This document shows, piece after piece, positions 1 to 8,867 of a stretch of 64,000 nt of DNA. Location of the stretch: NCBI GenBank assembly GCA_037201625.1, contig JBBCGR010000002.1:124001-188000 (forward strand), given 5' to 3'. The position numbers and the translations under genes were made by a program. This DNA is from JAMXLO01 sp037201625. GTDB taxonomy: Bacteria; Pseudomonadota; Alphaproteobacteria; Acetobacterales; Acetobacteraceae. The first letter of the stretch is position 1; the number at the start of each line of letters is the position of its first letter. A model generated the notes under the pieces. The model was not told the DNA's origin. It was given only the letters and a program-made list of their open reading frames with translations, and searched no databases.

Positions 1-2727
1 TCGGCAATCCTGGAGTTCCTGCAGTTCTACAGCGAGGGCGGCAAGCTCGACCCGCTATTCATCAGCAACTACGTCACCATCAACGTGCTGGACCGGCTGG
101 CGCGCACGCCCGGCGTGGGCGACGCGCAACTGTTCGGCCGGCTCGATTATTCGATGCGCGTCTGGTTCGACATGAACCGGCTGGTCAGCCTGAACCTGGC
201 GCCGTCCGACATCATCGAGGCGATCCGCGCACAGAACGTGCAGGCGCCCGTCGGACGCATCGGTGCCCGTCCGACCAGCGATGCGACGCAATTCCAGCTC
301 AACGTGCAGACCCAGGGGCGGCTGGTCACGCCCGAACAGTTCGGCGCCATCGTGATCCGCGCCAATCCCGACGGCTCGGTGCTGCGGCTGTCCGACATCG
401 CCCGCGTCGAACTGGGTGCGGCGAACATGGACAGCGAGAGCCGGCTGAACGGCAATCCCGCGGTCTCGATCGGCCTCTACCTCGCCCCGGGCGCCAACGC
501 GGTGCAGACCTCGGCCCGCGTCAAGGCGGCGCTGGACGAGTTGAGCAAGCGCTACCCCGAGGGGCTGAAATCGCGCGTGTTCTACGACAGTTCCTCCTTC
601 GTCGCCGCGACGATCGAGGAGGTGGAATGGACGCTGGCCATCGCCTTCGTGCTGGTGGTGCTGGTGGTGTTCCTGTTCCTGGGCAACATCCGCGCGACGA
701 TCATCCCGGTGGTGGCGATACCGGTCAGCCTGGTCGGCACCTTCGCCATCCTGCTGGCCGCAGGGTTTTCCGCCAACACCGTCTCGCTGCTCGCGCTGGT
801 GCTCGGCATCGGCATCGTGGTCGACGACGCCATCGTGGTGGTGGAGAACGTCGAACGCGTGATGGCCGAACGGCCGGAACTGTCGCCGGGCGAGGCGACC
901 AAGCTGGCGATGCGCCAGATCACCGGCCCGGTGATCGCGATCTCGCTCGTGCTGCTGTCGGTGTTCGTGCCGGTGGCCTTCATCCCCGGCGTCTCCGGCA
1001 CACTGTTCCGCCAGTTCGCCGTCACCATCAGCGTCGCGATGCTGATCTCGGCGATCAACGCGCTGACGCTGTCGCCGGCACTCTGCGCCGTGTTCCTGCG
1101 CCACCACGGCGAGCCGCGCGGCCCGCTGCGGCTGGTGCTCGGCGGCATCGACCGCGTGCGCAACGGCTATGCGGCGGTGGTGACCCGGCTGCTGCGCGTC
1201 TCAGCATTGTCGATCGTGCTGCTGATCGCGACCGCCATCGGCATCGGACTGCTCGCGGTGCGCACGCCGACCGGGTTCCTGCCGGAAGAGGACCAGGGCG
1301 CGTTCTTCGTGGCCGTGCAGTTGCCCGACGGCGCCTCGGTATCGCGCACCCGCGCGGTGGTGCAGCAGATCGAGGGCCTGATCCAGCCGATGCCGCAGGT
1401 GGAGGGCGTGCTCTCGATCGTCGGCTTCTCGCTGCTGGACGGCGCCAGCGAACCGAATGCCGCGTTCGTCGTGATCCGCCTGAAGCCGTTCGCCGACCGC
1501 CCCGCGGCCATGGACGGCGCGCAGGCGGTGATCGGGCGGGTGTTCGGCGCGGTGCAGCAGGTGCGCTCGGCGAGCGTGTTCCCGTTCAACCTGCCGCCGA
1601 TCATCGGCCTGTCGACCAGCGGCGGCTTCGAATACCAGTTGGAGAACCTGGAGGGCCGCGATCCGGCCGAGATGGCGAGCGTGATGCAGGGCCTGCTCGC
1701 GGCGGCGAACCAGGACCCGCGCCTGGCGCGCGTGTTCTCCACCTTCACCGCCAGCAATCCGACGATCTGGCTGGATATCGACCGCGAGAAGGCGCAGGCA
1801 CTCGGCCTCAACATCGCCGACGTGTTCACCACGCTGCAATCGACGCTGGGAGGGTTCTACGTCAACGACTTCAACCTGTACGGCCGCACCTGGCAGGTGA
1901 ACATCCAGGGCAACGCGGCCGACCGCAGCGATATCTCGGCGATCTACCAGATCTATGTGCGCAACCGGCGGGGCGACATGGTGCCGCTGCGCTCCATCGC
2001 CAACCTGCGCATCGTGCTCGGGCCGCAGGTGATCAGCCGCTACAACAACTACCGCGCCGTGACGGTGAATGGCGGCCCGCAGCCCGGAGTGTCGTCCGGC
2101 GACGCGCTGGCGGCGATGGAGCAGGTGTCGGCGCGCACGCTGCCGCCGGGCTACTCGTTCGAATGGTCGGGAACCGCCTATCAGGAGAAGGCCGCCTCGG
2201 GCCAGACCGGCGCCATCCTCGCGCTGTCCATCCTGTTCGCCTACCTCTTCCTGGTCGCGCTGTACGAAAGCTGGATGATCCCGATCCCGGTGCTGCTGTC
2301 GGTCGCCGTCGGCGTGCTGGGGGCGTTCGCGGGCATCCTGATCGCCGGCCTGTCGCTCGACCTCTATGCGCAGATCGGGCTCGTCGTGCTGATCTCGCTG
2401 GCGGCGAAGAACGGCATCCTGATCGTGGAGTTCGCCAAGGAGCAGCGCGAGGCCGGGCTGCCGATCCTCGAGGCCGCGGCGATGGGCGCGCGCATCCGGT
2501 TCCGCGCGGTGATGATGACGTCGATCGCGTTCATCTTCGGGCTGATCCCGCTGGTCTGGGCGCATGGCGCGGCCATGCTGAGCCGCCGCGCGGTCGGCAC
2601 CGCGGTGTTCGCCGGCATGATCGCGGCGAGTTCACTCGGCGTGTTCCTGATCCCGATGCTGTACGCCGTGTTCCAGGGCCTGCGGGAATGGGCGAAGTCG
2701 AAGCTCGGCGGGCGGCACGCTACGTAG
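1..2727 (+). CDS. RND efflux pump inner-membrane transporter (HAE1/AcrB type), 5' truncated
   Basis: The reading frame is open from base 1, so the gene starts left of the window and the first in-frame Met at base 85 is internal. The 908 visible codons cover the rest of an AcrB/MexB-type proton-driven drug pump of the inner membrane, which normally has about 1040 residues and works with a periplasmic adaptor and an outer-membrane channel. Visible family marks are the helical segment followed by GIGIVVDDAIVVVENVER, whose paired Asp residues carry protons in this family, the FLPEEDQG segment, and the late membrane block containing SLAAKNGILIVEFAKEQRE. The adaptor and outer-membrane genes are not in view. 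The stop codon overlaps the 3' end of the next gene on the opposite strand by 8 bp. The RND assignment is firm. The substrate is unknown. Confidence 0.95.
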   Translation, partial: SAILEFLQFYSEGGKLDPLFISNYVTINVLDRLARTPGVGDAQLFGRLDYSMRVWFDMNRLVSLNLAPSDIIEAIRAQNVQAPVGRIGARPTSDATQFQLNVQTQGRLVTPEQFGAIVIRANPDGSVLRLSDIARVELGAANMDSESRLNGNPAVSIGLYLAPGANAVQTSARVKAALDELSKRYPEGLKSRVFYDSSSFVAATIEEVEWTLAIAFVLVVLVVFLFLGNIRATIIPVVAIPVSLVGTFAILLAAGFSANTVSLLALVLGIGIVVDDAIVVVENVERVMAERPELSPGEATKLAMRQITGPVIAISLVLLSVFVPVAFIPGVSGTLFRQFAVTISVAMLISAINALTLSPALCAVFLRHHGEPRGPLRLVLGGIDRVRNGYAAVVTRLLRVSALSIVLLIATAIGIGLLAVRTPTGFLPEEDQGAFFVAVQLPDGASVSRTRAVVQQIEGLIQPMPQVEGVLSIVGFSLLDGASEPNAAFVVIRLKPFADRPAAMDGAQAVIGRVFGAVQQVRSASVFPFNLPPIIGLSTSGGFEYQLENLEGRDPAEMASVMQGLLAAANQDPRLARVFSTFTASNPTIWLDIDREKAQALGLNIADVFTTLQSTLGGFYVNDFNLYGRTWQVNIQGNAADRSDISAIYQIYVRNRRGDMVPLRSIANLRIVLGPQVISRYNNYRAVTVNGGPQPGVSSGDALAAMEQVSARTLPPGYSFEWSGTAYQEKAASGQTGAILALSILFAYLFLVALYESWMIPIPVLLSVAVGVLGAFAGILIAGLSLDLYAQIGLVVLISLAAKNGILIVEFAKEQREAGLPILEAAAMGARIRFRAVMMTSIAFIFGLIPLVWAHGAAMLSRRAVGTAVFAGMIAASSLGVFLIPMLYAVFQGLREWAKSKLGGRHAT

Positions 2728-3205
2728 CGGACGACAGGCCCAGATGGTTCTCGATCCGCTGGACGCGATGATCGAGTTCGCTGATCAGGATGCCATGGCC
2801 CATGACCGAGGCGTGGTAGTGCGCCACGGTCTGCCGCAGACTGACCTGGCCCGATTCGATATCGCCGAGCCGGCGGCCCTGGTCGTGCAGCGTCAGCGTA
2901 TGGTCGTTGAGGACGCGGCTCTGGTCGGCAAGCGTCCGCGAATGGTCGTTCACCACCAGCGTCAGGTCGTTCAGCAGCCTGGTATGCTCGTTCAGCGTCC
3001 GCGAGTGCTCGTTCAGGACCCGGGTCTGCTCGTTCAGCGTCCGCGAGTGCTCGTTCAGGATCCGGGTCTGCTCGTTCAGCACCCCGGTGTGGTCGTTCAG
3101 GAGCCGGCCGTGCCCGTCCAGGGTGACCGACTGCACCCCCACCGCCTCGGCGACCTGCAGCAGCAAGTGGTAGACTGCCGCTATATCGATGCGGTTGCCG
3201 CTCAT
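2720..3205 (-). CDS. Heptad-repeat coiled-coil protein of unknown function
   Basis: A 161-residue protein starting MSGNRID. The ORF extends 20 codons further upstream, but this start follows a purine-rich AGGAGCGAGGG stretch. From about residue 30 to 90 it is built of seven-residue units such as LNEHSRT, LNEQTRV and LNDHTGV, with Leu and Ile/Val/Leu placed as in a coiled coil. It has no signal peptide or membrane segment, so it is probably a cytoplasmic coiled-coil oligomer or scaffold. The heptads are matched in the DNA by 21-bp tandem repeats, so the rod has grown by in-frame duplication. It runs tail-to-tail with the RND gene and overlaps its stop. I do not recognise a named family. The Arg-rich ORF on the opposite strand at 2744-3238 looks like its shadow. 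Confidence 0.7.
   Translation of the reverse strand: MSGNRIDIAAVYHLLLQVAEAVGVQSVTLDGHGRLLNDHTGVLNEQTRILNEHSRTLNEQTRVLNEHSRTLNEHTRLLNDLTLVVNDHSRTLADQSRVLNDHTLTLHDQGRRLGDIESGQVSLRQTVAHYHASVMGHGILISELDHRVQRIENHLGLSSAT
2945..3112. repeat. 21-bp tandem repeat array (about 8 units)
   Basis: Units beginning ctcgttcag or gtcgttcag recur exactly every 21 bp, at 2945, 2966, 2987, 3008, 3029, 3050, 3071 and 3092. Units alternate between two versions, one continuing cgtccgcgagtg and the other gacccgggtctg. Alternate units are nearly identical, which points to duplication of a 42-bp double unit. The array encodes the heptads of the coiled-coil protein and is expected to vary in copy number by slippage in 21- or 42-bp steps, keeping the frame. 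Confidence 0.9.
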
Positions 3206-3390
3206 TCGCGCCGTATCCCTCGCTCCTGGCCAATCTAGCCATGGGCCAGTTTGCCGGGCAATCACTTGCCAGAACCTTTACATCACGGCGCCCGGCGCCA
3301 ACCTGTGTCGGGCGGTCGCTGTTGGCCTTCCAGGCCCAACGCGGGCATGCTTCAACAACCCAGCACAGACGAGCCCCGGAGACAGAGTCC

Positions 3391-5715
3391 ATGACCAAGT
3401 TCGGCCTCGCCCAGTCGATCCGCCGCGTGGAGGACCCGCGCCTGCTGAAAGGCAGCGGACGCTACACGGACGACATCGTGCTGCCCGGGATGCTGCACGG
3501 CATCGTGCTGCGCAGCCCGCACGCCGCCGCGACGGTCGGTGCTATCGACACGGCGGCGGCGGCAGCGGTTCCGGGGGTGAAGGCAATCTACACCGCGGCC
3601 GATCTGCAGGCCGACGGCATCGGATCGCTGCCCTGCGCGGTCAGCCTGAACAACCGGGACGGCTCCGCCATGGCGAGCCCGCCGCACCCGGTGCTGGCGG
3701 ATGGCGCCGTCCGCCATGTCGGCGACCCGGTGGCGTTCATCGTGGCGGACACCATAGAGAGCGCGCGCGACGCCGCTGAACTCATCACGGTCGAGTACGA
3801 CGTCAAGCCGTCGATCACCGAACTGGCCCATGTCACCGATGCCGGTGCGTCGCTGGTGTGGCCCGACGTGAAGCAGAACATCGTGTTCGACTGGGAATTC
3901 GGCGACAGGGCGAAGACCGAGGAACAATTCGCCAACGCCGCCCACGTCACGCGCCTGACGGTCGTGAACAACCGCATCGTCGTCTCCTCGATCGAGGCGC
4001 GCGCCTCGGTCGCCGACTACGACGCGGCAAGCGGGCGCTGGACGCTGTACGCCAACACGCAGGGCGGCTGGCTGGTGAAGGGCCTGATGGCGCCGCTGTT
4101 CCAGGCCGAGCCTGAGAAGTTCCGTATCATCACGCCCGATGTCGGCGGCGGCTTCGGCATGAAGCTGTTCCTGTACGCCGAGCACGTGCTGACCTGCTAC
4201 GCGGCGCGCAAGCTCGGGCAGCCGGTGAAATGGGCCTCCGACCGCAGCGAGGCCTTCGTCGCCGACACGCATGGCCGCGACAACCTCACGCTGGGCGAAC
4301 TGGCGATCGACGCCGATGGGAAGTTCCTGGCGGTGCGCACGCGCGTGGTCTCCAACATGGGCGCGTACCTGTCGAATTTCGGGCCGTACATCCCGACCTA
4401 TGCCGGCACCAGCGTCCTCGCCAGCGTCTACGGCTTCAAGGCGGTCTATGCCAACGTCATCGGCGTGTTCACCAACACGGTGCCGGTGGACGCCTATCGC
4501 GGCGCCGGTCGTCCCGAAAGCAACTACCTGATGGAGCGCCTGGTCGACGCCGCCGCGCGCGAGCTCAAGGTCGACCGCATCGAGCTGCGCCGGCGCAACA
4601 TGGTGCCTGCCGCCGCGATGCCGCACACGACGCCGTACGGCACGACGTACGACAGCGGCGATTTCGCCATGGTGCTGGATGCGGCGCAGACGCAGATGGA
4701 CTATGCTGGTTTCGCGACACGCCGCGCCGATGCGGCGAAGCGCGGCAAGCGGCGTGGCATCGGCCTGTCGTACTACCTCGAGGCAACCGGCGGCGATCCC
4801 ACCGAGCGCGCGGAAATCCGTTTCGCCGACGACGGCTTCGTCGACGTCTATGTGGGCACGCAGTCGACCGGCCAGGGCCACGAGACCGCCTATGTCCAGA
4901 TCACCTCGCAGCGCCTCGGCATCGACGGCGAGAAGATCCGCATCCGCCAGGGCGACACCGACGTCATTCCGGTGGGCGGCGGCACCGGCGGTGCACGCAG
5001 CCTGTATTCCGAGAGCCAGGCGATCCTGCTCACCGCCGACACGGTGATCGACAAGGGCCGGCAGGCCGCGGCCGATGTGATGGAGGCGGCCCCTGCCGAT
5101 ATCGCGTTCGCCGATGGACGCTTCTCGATCGTCGGCACCGATCGCGGCATCGACATCATCGACCTCGCCGCCACGCAGCGGCAAAAGGCCGCGGCGGGGC
5201 AGGAGGCGGTCACGCTCGACGCAGCGGAGATCGCCAAGATCGACAAACACACCTTCCCCAACGGCTGCCACATGGCGGAGGTCGAGATCGATCCGGACAC
5301 CGGCATGGTGGAGATCATCCGCTACCGGGTGTGCGACGATTTCGGCAAGGCGGTGAACCCGCTGATCATCCGTGGCCAGGTGCATGGCGGCGTCGCGCAG
5401 GGCTACGGCCAGGCCGTGCTGGAGAGCACCAGCTACGATGCCGAGTCCGGCCAGCTCGTATCGGGTAGCTTCATGGACTACGCACTGCCGCGCGCCGCCG
5501 ACCTGCCCGATATCGAAGTGGACCTGCTGGAGGTGCCCTGCCTCGGCAATCCGCTGGGCGTGAAGGGTGCCGGTGAGGCGGGTGCCGTCGGCAGCCCGCC
5601 CGCGCTGATCAACGCGATCATCGACGCGCTGTCGGGCGACGGCGTCACGCACATCGACATGCCCGCCACACCCGAGAAGGTGTGGAAGGCACTGTCGATG
5701 TCGAAGGCAGCGTAA
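3391..5715 (+). CDS. Xanthine dehydrogenase/CoxL-family molybdopterin-binding subunit
   Basis: A 774-residue molybdenum hydroxylase large subunit starting MTKFGLAQSIRRVEDPRLL. I chose this ATG because a GGAGACAGAG ribosome-binding site precedes it; the frame is open 50 codons further up but without family similarity. Visible marks are the GGGFGMK molybdopterin-binding loop, the AYRGAGRPE segment and the GAGEAG segment with the catalytic base Glu. The active loop reads AYRGAGR, not the AYRCSFR of true CO dehydrogenase, so the substrate is more likely an aldehyde, purine or other aromatic heterocycle. These enzymes normally need an Fe-S subunit and an FAD subunit encoded beside them, and neither is present on either side. 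The partner subunits must be elsewhere, or this protein uses another electron acceptor. Confidence 0.9.
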   Translation: MTKFGLAQSIRRVEDPRLLKGSGRYTDDIVLPGMLHGIVLRSPHAAATVGAIDTAAAAAVPGVKAIYTAADLQADGIGSLPCAVSLNNRDGSAMASPPHPVLADGAVRHVGDPVAFIVADTIESARDAAELITVEYDVKPSITELAHVTDAGASLVWPDVKQNIVFDWEFGDRAKTEEQFANAAHVTRLTVVNNRIVVSSIEARASVADYDAASGRWTLYANTQGGWLVKGLMAPLFQAEPEKFRIITPDVGGGFGMKLFLYAEHVLTCYAARKLGQPVKWASDRSEAFVADTHGRDNLTLGELAIDADGKFLAVRTRVVSNMGAYLSNFGPYIPTYAGTSVLASVYGFKAVYANVIGVFTNTVPVDAYRGAGRPESNYLMERLVDAAARELKVDRIELRRRNMVPAAAMPHTTPYGTTYDSGDFAMVLDAAQTQMDYAGFATRRADAAKRGKRRGIGLSYYLEATGGDPTERAEIRFADDGFVDVYVGTQSTGQGHETAYVQITSQRLGIDGEKIRIRQGDTDVIPVGGGTGGARSLYSESQAILLTADTVIDKGRQAAADVMEAAPADIAFADGRFSIVGTDRGIDIIDLAATQRQKAAAGQEAVTLDAAEIAKIDKHTFPNGCHMAEVEIDPDTGMVEIIRYRVCDDFGKAVNPLIIRGQVHGGVAQGYGQAVLESTSYDAESGQLVSGSFMDYALPRAADLPDIEVDLLEVPCLGNPLGVKGAGEAGAVGSPPALINAIIDALSGDGVTHIDMPATPEKVWKALSMSKAA

Positions 5716-5780
5716 CGGCCAAACTCGCCGAAGGTCCGATGCCAGGTCACAGGAAGCGGACCTCCGTCGCGGCCGCCATC

Positions 5781-5868
5781 GTCATGGCGGGGCCTGGCCC
5801 AGCCATCCACGTCTTTCGCCGCGGCGAGCGGAAAAGACGTGGATGGCCGGTCTCCGCCGGTCATGACG
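5781..5868. repeat. Intergenic palindromic repeat (REP-like)
   Basis: A long imperfect palindrome fills the space between two convergent genes. The inner arms ccatccacgtcttt (5803-5816) and aaagacgtggatgg (5833-5846) are perfect complements, and the outer ends gtcatggcgg and ccgccggtcatgac also pair. Elements of this look (GTCATGGC...CCATCCACGTCTTT) are common between genes in alphaproteobacteria. Here it could also serve as a bidirectional terminator for the molybdenum subunit gene and the LLM gene. Confidence 0.7.
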
Positions 5869-5908
5869 ATCGAGGCGCAGTCATCAGGGCCTGCGCGGCC
5901 GTCACGTG

Positions 5909-7105
5909 CTACAGGTCGCGCGCGCCGATCGTGCGTGCCCGCAGCGCCTCTTCCGGCACGTCGCGGCCGAAATCGGTGAAGGCGCGGCGCACCGCCTCGG
6001 GCGTGGAGCCGAACACCTGCTTGCGGTTGTCGCGCGCCCAGTTCTGCGAGCCCGCGATCATGTCGAGCGAGCCCTGAAACTGCGGCATCACGTAACGCGC
6101 GAACAGCTCGAAGCTGCGCAGCGTCTGCTCGCGCGTCGCCCATTCATGCGCGCGGAACAGGATGCCGCCGAAGCCGCCCTGACTGTACTCGAGCAGCCGG
6201 TGGATGCCCTTCGTCACCGTCTCGGGTGAGCCCACCAGCGTCGTGCCCATCTTCACGCCGTCGCGCAGCGGATCATCGGCACGGCCGGGCGGACGGCCGA
6301 GCGTGTCCTCGAAGTAGGTCTGCGTCTCGATCCGCTCGCCGCGCTTCACTTCGGCCAGCGCCTGCTCGTCGTCTTCCGCGATATGCGCATTGACCACGAC
6401 GCGCCACTTCTTGCGGTCCATCGTCTTGCCGTTCTTGGCGGCGGCCTCTTCGGCGATCTTCCACTGATTGCCGAGAGCCTCCGGACCGCCGGGCAGGCCG
6501 GCACCGATCGACAGCACGCCGACGCCGTGCGTGCCGGCGGCGATCATGCCGAACGGCGTGATGGTGCTGGCCACCGCGATCTCGAAATGCGGATCGGTGT
6601 ACGGCGCCATGTGCAGGCGCGCATCGCGCATTTCGAACCAGTCGGTCTTCATTGTGACGGGCTCTTCGCATTTCAGCAGGCGCATGATGGCGTCCATCGC
6701 CTCCAGCATGCGCGGACGCTGCGTGCTGGGCTCAATGCCGAGCATGTAGGCATCGGAGGTCAGCGCGCCCGGGCCGCAGCCCATCATCGCGCGGCCGCGT
6801 GTCATGTGGTCGAGCTGCACGAAGCGCTGCGCCACCAGGAACGGGTGGTGGTAGGGCAGGCTGGTCACGCCGGTGCCCAGCTTGATGTGCTTGGTCCGTT
6901 CGGCCGCCGCGGCGATGACCAGTTCGGGCAGCGCGATCAGCTCCCAGCCGGCCGAGTGGTGCTCGCCGATCCAGGCCTCATCGTAGCCCAGCCAGTCCAG
7001 CCATTCGAGCAGCTCGACGTCGCGGCTCAGAGCCAGGGTAGGATTTTCCCCGACTCGATGGAACGGTGCCAGGAAGATGCCGAACGTCATGCCACGATGG
7101 GCCAT
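5909..7105 (-). CDS. LLM-class flavin-dependent oxidoreductase (limonene monooxygenase-like)
   Basis: A 398-residue bacterial-luciferase-like (LLM) flavoprotein. The start MAHRGMTFGIFLAP follows a GGAG ribosome-binding site 10 bases upstream; the longer open frame to 8008 runs through the neighbouring genes and is not coding. Conserved features include LGYDEAWIGEHHSAGWE near the N-terminus, the LGTGVTSLPYHHPF segment and RAMMGCGPGAL. This pattern resembles limonene 1,2-monooxygenase and alkanal monooxygenase subunits. Such enzymes use FMNH2 supplied by a separate reductase to oxidise small organic substrates. It is divergent from the SDR gene that starts 108 bp away and probably belongs to the same catabolic group. 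The exact substrate cannot be told. Confidence 0.88.
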   Translation of the reverse strand: MAHRGMTFGIFLAPFHRVGENPTLALSRDVELLEWLDWLGYDEAWIGEHHSAGWELIALPELVIAAAAERTKHIKLGTGVTSLPYHHPFLVAQRFVQLDHMTRGRAMMGCGPGALTSDAYMLGIEPSTQRPRMLEAMDAIMRLLKCEEPVTMKTDWFEMRDARLHMAPYTDPHFEIAVASTITPFGMIAAGTHGVGVLSIGAGLPGGPEALGNQWKIAEEAAAKNGKTMDRKKWRVVVNAHIAEDDEQALAEVKRGERIETQTYFEDTLGRPPGRADDPLRDGVKMGTTLVGSPETVTKGIHRLLEYSQGGFGGILFRAHEWATREQTLRSFELFARYVMPQFQGSLDMIAGSQNWARDNRKQVFGSTPEAVRRAFTDFGRDVPEEALRARTIGARDL

Positions 7106-7213
7106 TTGCCTTTTTCTCCAGATCTCAGCCGCCCATCGTGCAACGTCCCGCGGCGGTAGCCAAGCGGGGCGACCCGTGGCAGCCTTCCCCGAACAGTTCG
7201 GGAGGAACTCAGC

Positions 7214-7966
7214 ATGCGCCTGGAAGGCAAGGTGGCGATCATCAGCGGTGCGGCATCCGGCATGGGTGCGGCGACGGCGCGCAGGTTCGCCAAGGAAGGC
7301 GCCAGCGTGGTGATCGCCGACATGCTGGAGGAGGAAGGCCGCGCGATCGCAGCCGACATCACACGCGCCAACGGCACCGCCGAATTCATGAAACTCGACG
7401 TCACCAGCGAGGATGACTGGAAGGCGGTGGTCGATGCGACCGTGCAGAAATACGGCAAGCTCGACATCCTGGTGAACAACGCCGGCATCAGCGGCAGCGC
7501 GGTGACCGACATGCTGGACACCGACGCGTGGGACACGCTGATGGCGGTGAATTCGCGCGGCGTATTCCTGGGCACGAAATACGCGGTGCTGGCGATGAAG
7601 CCGGCGGGCGGCGGGTCGATCGTGAACCTGTCGTCGATCTCTGGCGTGACCGGCCAGACGATGACGCATATGGGCTACAACGCCTCGAAAGGTGCGGTGC
7701 GCACCTTGACCAAATCCACCGCGGTGCAGTTCGGCCGCGACGGCATTCGCGCGAACTCGGTGCATCCCGGGCTGATGCCGCCGATGCGCACCTCGGGTGC
7801 CACCGCCGATCCCGCGGTGCGTGCCAAGATGCTGCAGGGTGTGCCGCTGCGCCGCGCGGGTGAAGTGGATGAAGTGGCGAACGCCGTGCTGTTCCTGGCC
7901 TCGGACGAGGCGTCGTACGTCACGGGAGCGGAACTTTATGTCGATGGCGGATATCTGGCCACGTAA
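7214..7966 (+). CDS. SDR family NAD(P)-dependent oxidoreductase
   Basis: A 250-residue classical short-chain dehydrogenase. The cofactor-binding loop reads SGAASGMG, followed by an acidic residue after the second strand (VVIADML), which favours NAD over NADP. LVNNAGISG, the catalytic Ser region LSSISG and the YNASK active-site pair are present. A strong GGGAGGAAC site precedes the ATG. Only 12 bp separate it from the dioxygenase gene downstream, so the two are probably cotranscribed and may act on successive intermediates. The substrate is unknown. Confidence 0.92.
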   Translation: MRLEGKVAIISGAASGMGAATARRFAKEGASVVIADMLEEEGRAIAADITRANGTAEFMKLDVTSEDDWKAVVDATVQKYGKLDILVNNAGISGSAVTDMLDTDAWDTLMAVNSRGVFLGTKYAVLAMKPAGGGSIVNLSSISGVTGQTMTHMGYNASKGAVRTLTKSTAVQFGRDGIRANSVHPGLMPPMRTSGATADPAVRAKMLQGVPLRRAGEVDEVANAVLFLASDEASYVTGAELYVDGGYLAT

Positions 7967-7978
7967 AGGACACGTGCC

Positions 7979-8779
7979 ATGAGACTCTCCCCACAGCAGC
8001 TTCAGCACTTCGAAACCGAGGGCTACCTGTTCCTGCCGGACCTGTTCGCGTCCGAGGAGATCGCCGTGTTGCGCGATCAGGCCGAGGCGATCTTCCGCAG
8101 CGACCGCAAGGAGATCTGGCGCGAGAAGTCAGGCTCGCCGCGCACCGCCTTCGCCGCGCACACCTACAACGAGGCATTCCGCCTGCTGGGCGCGCATCCT
8201 CGGCTGATCCGCCCGGTGGAGCAGGTGTTCGGCGAGAAGCTGTACATGCACCAGTTCAAGATCAACGCGAAGTCGGCGTTCGATGGCGAGGTGTGGCAGT
8301 GGCACCAGGATTACGGCACCTGGGCGCGCGATGATGGCATGCCGGAGCCGCGGGCGATGAACATCTCGGTGTTTGTCGACGAGGTTCTGCCGATCAACGG
8401 GCCGCTGATGCTGGTGCCGCGCAGCCACAAGGAGGGCGTGCTGCAGGCGGGCCATGACCTGTCCACCACATCCTATCCGCTGTGGACGCTGGACAACGCG
8501 ACGGTCGGGCGGCTGGTCGGCCACGGCGGCATCGTCACGCCGACCGGCAAGCCCGGCGCGGTGCTGCTGTTCCATGGCAACCTCGTGCACGGCTCGGCCG
8601 GCAACATCACGCCCTATCCGCGCAAGATCGTCTATCTGACGCTGAATGCGGTGTCGAACCACATCCGCACGCCGACGCGCCCGGACTGGATTGCGCATCG
8701 CGACTTCCAGCCGATCGAACCCGTGCCGGATGACGCATTGCTGCGATTGGCGAACGGCTTTCGCGCCGCGGCCGAATAG
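7979..8779 (+). CDS. Phytanoyl-CoA dioxygenase (PhyH) family protein
   Basis: A 266-residue Fe(II)/2-oxoglutarate dioxygenase of the PhyH family. The iron-binding HxD pair is visible in WQWHQDYGTW (about residues 109-111), and the distal His in LVHGSAGN (about residue 203). GPLMLVPRSHKEG is the usual family segment before the distal metal ligand. It begins MRLSPQQLQHFETEGYLFLPDLF, typical for the family. It follows the SDR gene closely and precedes the ABC transporter genes, so it probably hydroxylates the imported compound or a derivative. Confidence 0.9.
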   Translation: MRLSPQQLQHFETEGYLFLPDLFASEEIAVLRDQAEAIFRSDRKEIWREKSGSPRTAFAAHTYNEAFRLLGAHPRLIRPVEQVFGEKLYMHQFKINAKSAFDGEVWQWHQDYGTWARDDGMPEPRAMNISVFVDEVLPINGPLMLVPRSHKEGVLQAGHDLSTTSYPLWTLDNATVGRLVGHGGIVTPTGKPGAVLLFHGNLVHGSAGNITPYPRKIVYLTLNAVSNHIRTPTRPDWIAHRDFQPIEPVPDDALLRLANGFRAAAE

Positions 8780-8867
8780 CGGCGGCTTGGCACCGCCGCC
8801 GGATTAGTGTCTAACGCAACCAAATGCGTGCTGACGTGGCCATAGGCCGCGCTGCGGGAGGAAACAT

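Noticed and set aside
55..2771. Long ORFs on both strands over the RND gene
   Set aside because: They are Arg/His/Gln-rich or Arg/Gly-rich shadows typical of high-GC third-position bias. Only the frame with RND motifs is coding.
2945..3112. The 21-bp repeats as a CRISPR array
   Set aside because: There are no unique spacers. The units are contiguous, in frame, and encode heptads.
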